A model generated the notes under the pieces. That model saw only the letters and a list, made by a program, of their open reading frames with translations, did no database searches and was not told the DNA's origin. The position numbers were made by a program, and so were the translations under genes. Of a DNA stretch of 6,090 bases, positions 3,887 to 6,090 are shown piece by piece (within the stretch, counting starts at the first letter, position 1; each line of letters begins with the position of its first letter). Source of the DNA: Burkholderiaceae bacterium. Lineage in GTDB: Bacteria; Pseudomonadota; Gammaproteobacteria; Burkholderiales; Burkholderiaceae_D. The DNA lies in NCBI GenBank assembly GCA_014379395.1, contig JACMLV010000239.1:1-6090 (forward strand), given 5' to 3'.

Positions 3887-6090
3887 ATGTTTTCACGCAT
3901 GAAACTGGGAACCAAGCTGATCGGCAGCTTCCTGCTGGTGGCCGCCCTGAGCCTGGTGGTCGGCTCGATCGGCATGTGGAATTCCGACCGCATCAACACC
4001 ATGGCCGACAACTTGTACGAGCAGGACCTGCTGGGCCTGTCGTACATCAAGGAGGCCAACATCAACCTGATCTACATCGGCCGCGCGCGCGGCAACTTGC
4101 TGCTGGCCAGCACGCAGGAGGAGCGCGCCAAGCAGATCGCCGCGCTGGCCAAATACCGCAAGGCGGTCGACGAACAGCTCGACAAGGCCAGGCCGCTGTT
4201 CGTCACCGACAAGGCCAAGGCGATCTTCGCCGCCTTCGGCAAGAACTGGGACGAGTACGAGAAGGACACCCAGCACCTGCTGGCGATCATGGCCACCGAG
4301 AAGCTGATGCAAAACAACGAGGTGGTGGGCCAGGCCGCGCTGCGCATGCGCGAGCGCGGCAATCTGCTCGACGACCAGCTGACCGACCTGTCGCGCCTGA
4401 AGGAGGAGCGCGCCAAGGCCGCCGCCGAGGAGGCCGGCGTGGTCTACCAGAACGCGCGCAACCTGATGATCGCCGCCATCGTGCTGGCGCTGCTGGCCGG
4501 CACCGGTCTTGGCATCTTCATCAGCCGCGGCATCAAGCGCCAGCTCGGCGGCGAACCGGATGACGCGACCGAGGTGGCGCGCAAGGTCGCGGCGGGCGAT
4601 CTCAGCAGCGAGATCGTGCTGGCCGCCGGCGACAGCCACAGCATGATGGCCGCCATGAAGGGGATGATGCAATCGATCCAGAACCTGCAGAAGGAATTGC
4701 AGCGTCTGACCGTGGCCGCGGCCGACGGCCAGTTCGCCGAGCGCGGCAAGGCCGAGCAGTTCCAGGGCGCGTACGCCGAGCTCATCCGGGGCAGCAACAG
4801 CATGCTCGACGCCATCTTGCTGCCGGTCGGCGAGGCCAACCGCATCCTGGGCCTGATCGGCGGCGGCGATCTGCGCGAAAAAGTCGAGACCGTCTGCAAG
4901 GGCGACCACGACGCGATGAAGCGCGCCGTCAACGGCGTGCACGCCTGGCTGACGGGCCTCTCCGCCTACGTCACCAAGATCGCGAACGGCGACCTGAGCG
5001 CGAACATGGAGAAGGCCTCGAAGGACGACCAGGTGCACGAGTGGATGGTGCTGCTCAAGACCAACGTCGTCGCCCTGGTGGCCGACGTCACCACGCTGTC
5101 GGACGCCGCCGTGGCCGGCCAGCTGGCCACCCGCGCCGACGCCTCCCGCCATCAGGGCGAGAACCGCAAGGTGATCGAGGGCTTGAATGCGCTGATGGAC
5201 GCCGTCAGCGCGCCGGTCGAGGAGCTGCGCGAGGTGCTCGGCGGCATGGAGGGCGGCGACCTGTCGCTGGCCATGCGCAAGAACTACGAGGGCACCTTCG
5301 ACGAGATGAAACAGGCGGTCAACAACATGATCGCCAAGCTGTCGCAGGTGGTGGCCGACGTCAACAGCGGCGCCCAGGCCCTCGCCAGCGCCTCCGAGCA
5401 AGTGAGCGCGACGTCGCAGTCGCTGTCGCAGGCGTCCTCCGAGCAGGCCGCCAGCGTCGAGGAGACCAGCGCCTCGATCGAGCAGATGACGTCGTCGATC
5501 GCGCAAAACACCGAGAACGCCAAGGTCACCGACGCCATGGCCAGCAAGGCCGCCAAGGAGGCGGCCGAGGGCGGCGAGTCGGTCAACGCGACGGTGGCGG
5601 CGATGAAGCAGATCGCCAAGAAGATCGGCATCATCGACGACATCGCCTACCAGACCAACCTGCTGGCGCTGAACGCGGCCATCGAGGCGGCCCGGGCCGG
5701 CGAGCACGGCAAGGGCTTCGCGGTGGTGGCGGCCGAGGTGCGCAAGCTGGCCGAGCGCAGCCAGGTGGCGGCGCAGGAGATCGGCGAGGTCGCCAGCAGC
5801 AGCGTCGAGCTGGCCGAACAGGCCGGCAAGCTGCTCGGCGACATGGTGCCGAGCATCCGCCGCACCTCGGACCTGGTGCAGGAGATCGCGGCCGCGTCCT
5901 CCGAGCAGTCGGCCGGGGTCGGCCAGATCAACTCGGCGGTGCAGCAACTGTCGCGGGCGACCCAGCAAAACGCCTCCAGCTCGGAGGAGCTGGCCGCCAC
6001 CGCCGAGGAGATGAGCAGCCAGGCCGAGCAGTTGCAGCAGGCGATGGGGTTTTTCAGCCTGGCCGGCAACGGCGCCGCGGGCGCGCCGCG
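3887..6090 (+). CDS. Transmembrane methyl-accepting chemotaxis protein with six HAMP-like segments, 3'-truncated by window edge
   Basis: The frame runs open to the right edge, giving 734 residues without a stop. A short basic N-terminus leads into TM1 (about 11-30), then a helical periplasmic domain (about 32-190) of the four-helix-bundle MCP type, then TM2 (192-213). Six HAMP-like segments follow, marked by GDL or GQ(F/L) turns at residues 238, 280, 328, 369, 412 and 458. The signalling domain starts near 480, with a Glu/Gln/Ser/Ala-rich likely methylation helix (SSEQAASVEETSASIEQM). The tip is QTNLLALNAAIEAARAGE from residue 589, then GKGFAVVAAEVRKLAERS. The helix returns to about residue 720 and an Ala/Gly/Pro-rich tail begins as the window ends. 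It senses an unknown ligand and controls CheA through CheW. Being encoded 41 bases after cheA, it is the likely dedicated receptor. E. coli receptors are about 550 residues; the excess is the HAMP stack. Confidence 0.96.
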   Translation, partial: MFSRMKLGTKLIGSFLLVAALSLVVGSIGMWNSDRINTMADNLYEQDLLGLSYIKEANINLIYIGRARGNLLLASTQEERAKQIAALAKYRKAVDEQLDKARPLFVTDKAKAIFAAFGKNWDEYEKDTQHLLAIMATEKLMQNNEVVGQAALRMRERGNLLDDQLTDLSRLKEERAKAAAEEAGVVYQNARNLMIAAIVLALLAGTGLGIFISRGIKRQLGGEPDDATEVARKVAAGDLSSEIVLAAGDSHSMMAAMKGMMQSIQNLQKELQRLTVAAADGQFAERGKAEQFQGAYAELIRGSNSMLDAILLPVGEANRILGLIGGGDLREKVETVCKGDHDAMKRAVNGVHAWLTGLSAYVTKIANGDLSANMEKASKDDQVHEWMVLLKTNVVALVADVTTLSDAAVAGQLATRADASRHQGENRKVIEGLNALMDAVSAPVEELREVLGGMEGGDLSLAMRKNYEGTFDEMKQAVNNMIAKLSQVVADVNSGAQALASASEQVSATSQSLSQASSEQAASVEETSASIEQMTSSIAQNTENAKVTDAMASKAAKEAAEGGESVNATVAAMKQIAKKIGIIDDIAYQTNLLALNAAIEAARAGEHGKGFAVVAAEVRKLAERSQVAAQEIGEVASSSVELAEQAGKLLGDMVPSIRRTSDLVQEIAAASSEQSAGVGQINSAVQQLSRATQQNASSSEELAATAEEMSSQAEQLQQAMGFFSLAGNGAAGAP
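5678..5706 (+). repeat. 29-bp direct repeat, copy 2 (receptor tip of transmembrane MCP)
   Basis: Identical to 437-465, within the signalling tip of the membrane receptor. The copies are in direct orientation about 5.2 kb apart and flank cheY, the STAS gene and cheA, so recombination between them would delete the core pathway and fuse the two receptor genes. Confidence 0.8.

Noticed and set aside
1641..3896. Long minus-strand open frame (about 750 codons) opposite cheA
   Set aside because: It is antisense to an intact CheA with all catalytic boxes. GC-rich codon bias depletes stops on the opposite strand, and the translation is low-complexity His/Asp/Leu/Gln/Val with no recognisable domain.
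3893..5968. Long minus-strand open frame (about 690 codons) opposite the membrane MCP
   Set aside because: Same reason: it mirrors a clear MCP, and its Leu/His/Gly/Arg-rich translation has no family features or ribosome site.
2..6090. CRISPR array, tRNA/rRNA genes, insertion sequence, prophage or attachment site
   Set aside because: Essentially every base is inside five chemotaxis coding regions; no regularly spaced repeats, cloverleaf, transposase or terminal inverted repeats were seen.

Overview
The window is a single-strand, tightly packed block of chemosensory genes with all five coding regions on the + strand and almost no intergenic DNA. The DNA is GC-rich (by eye about two thirds G+C) with strong G/C preference at third codon positions. 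The protein sequences resemble those of betaproteobacteria, most likely Oxalobacteraceae (Massilia/Duganella/Janthinobacterium type). That placement is from recalled family resemblance, not from a search.

Layout: (1) from the left edge to 988, the 3' part of a soluble protein built on a chemoreceptor signalling hairpin; (2) 998-1366, a single-domain CheY; (3) 1363-1701, a small STAS-domain protein; (4) 1698-3845, the histidine kinase CheA; (5) 3887 to the right edge, a transmembrane chemoreceptor (MCP) with six HAMP-like segments, cut before its stop codon. CheY/STAS and STAS/CheA each share an ATGA stop-start overlap, which suggests translational coupling. Only the cheA-MCP gap (41 bases) holds anything non-coding: a T run, a perfect 7-bp hairpin and a strong Shine-Dalgarno. 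No CheW, CheR, CheB, CheD or stand-alone CheZ is visible; they may lie outside the window.

Working model: the membrane MCP senses through a periplasmic four-helix bundle and passes the signal through a poly-HAMP stack to its cytoplasmic tip, which controls CheA. CheA phosphorylates CheY on Asp53. Two things look unusual. First, the soluble receptor-like protein upstream of cheY carries, on its C-terminal helix, a Phe-Gln-Asp-x-x-x-Gln pattern like the active-site helix of the CheY-P phosphatase CheZ, followed by a linker and an acidic/hydrophobic C-terminal tail, as in CheZ. It could be a phosphatase built on a receptor scaffold. Second, CheA carries between its P2-like region and its dimerisation domain a tandem helical motif resembling the c-di-GMP-binding MshEN domain, so the kinase may receive a second-messenger input. 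Together with the STAS protein, this suggests a chemosensory pathway with more inputs than the E. coli one. These functional readings are inferences; the gene identities are well supported.
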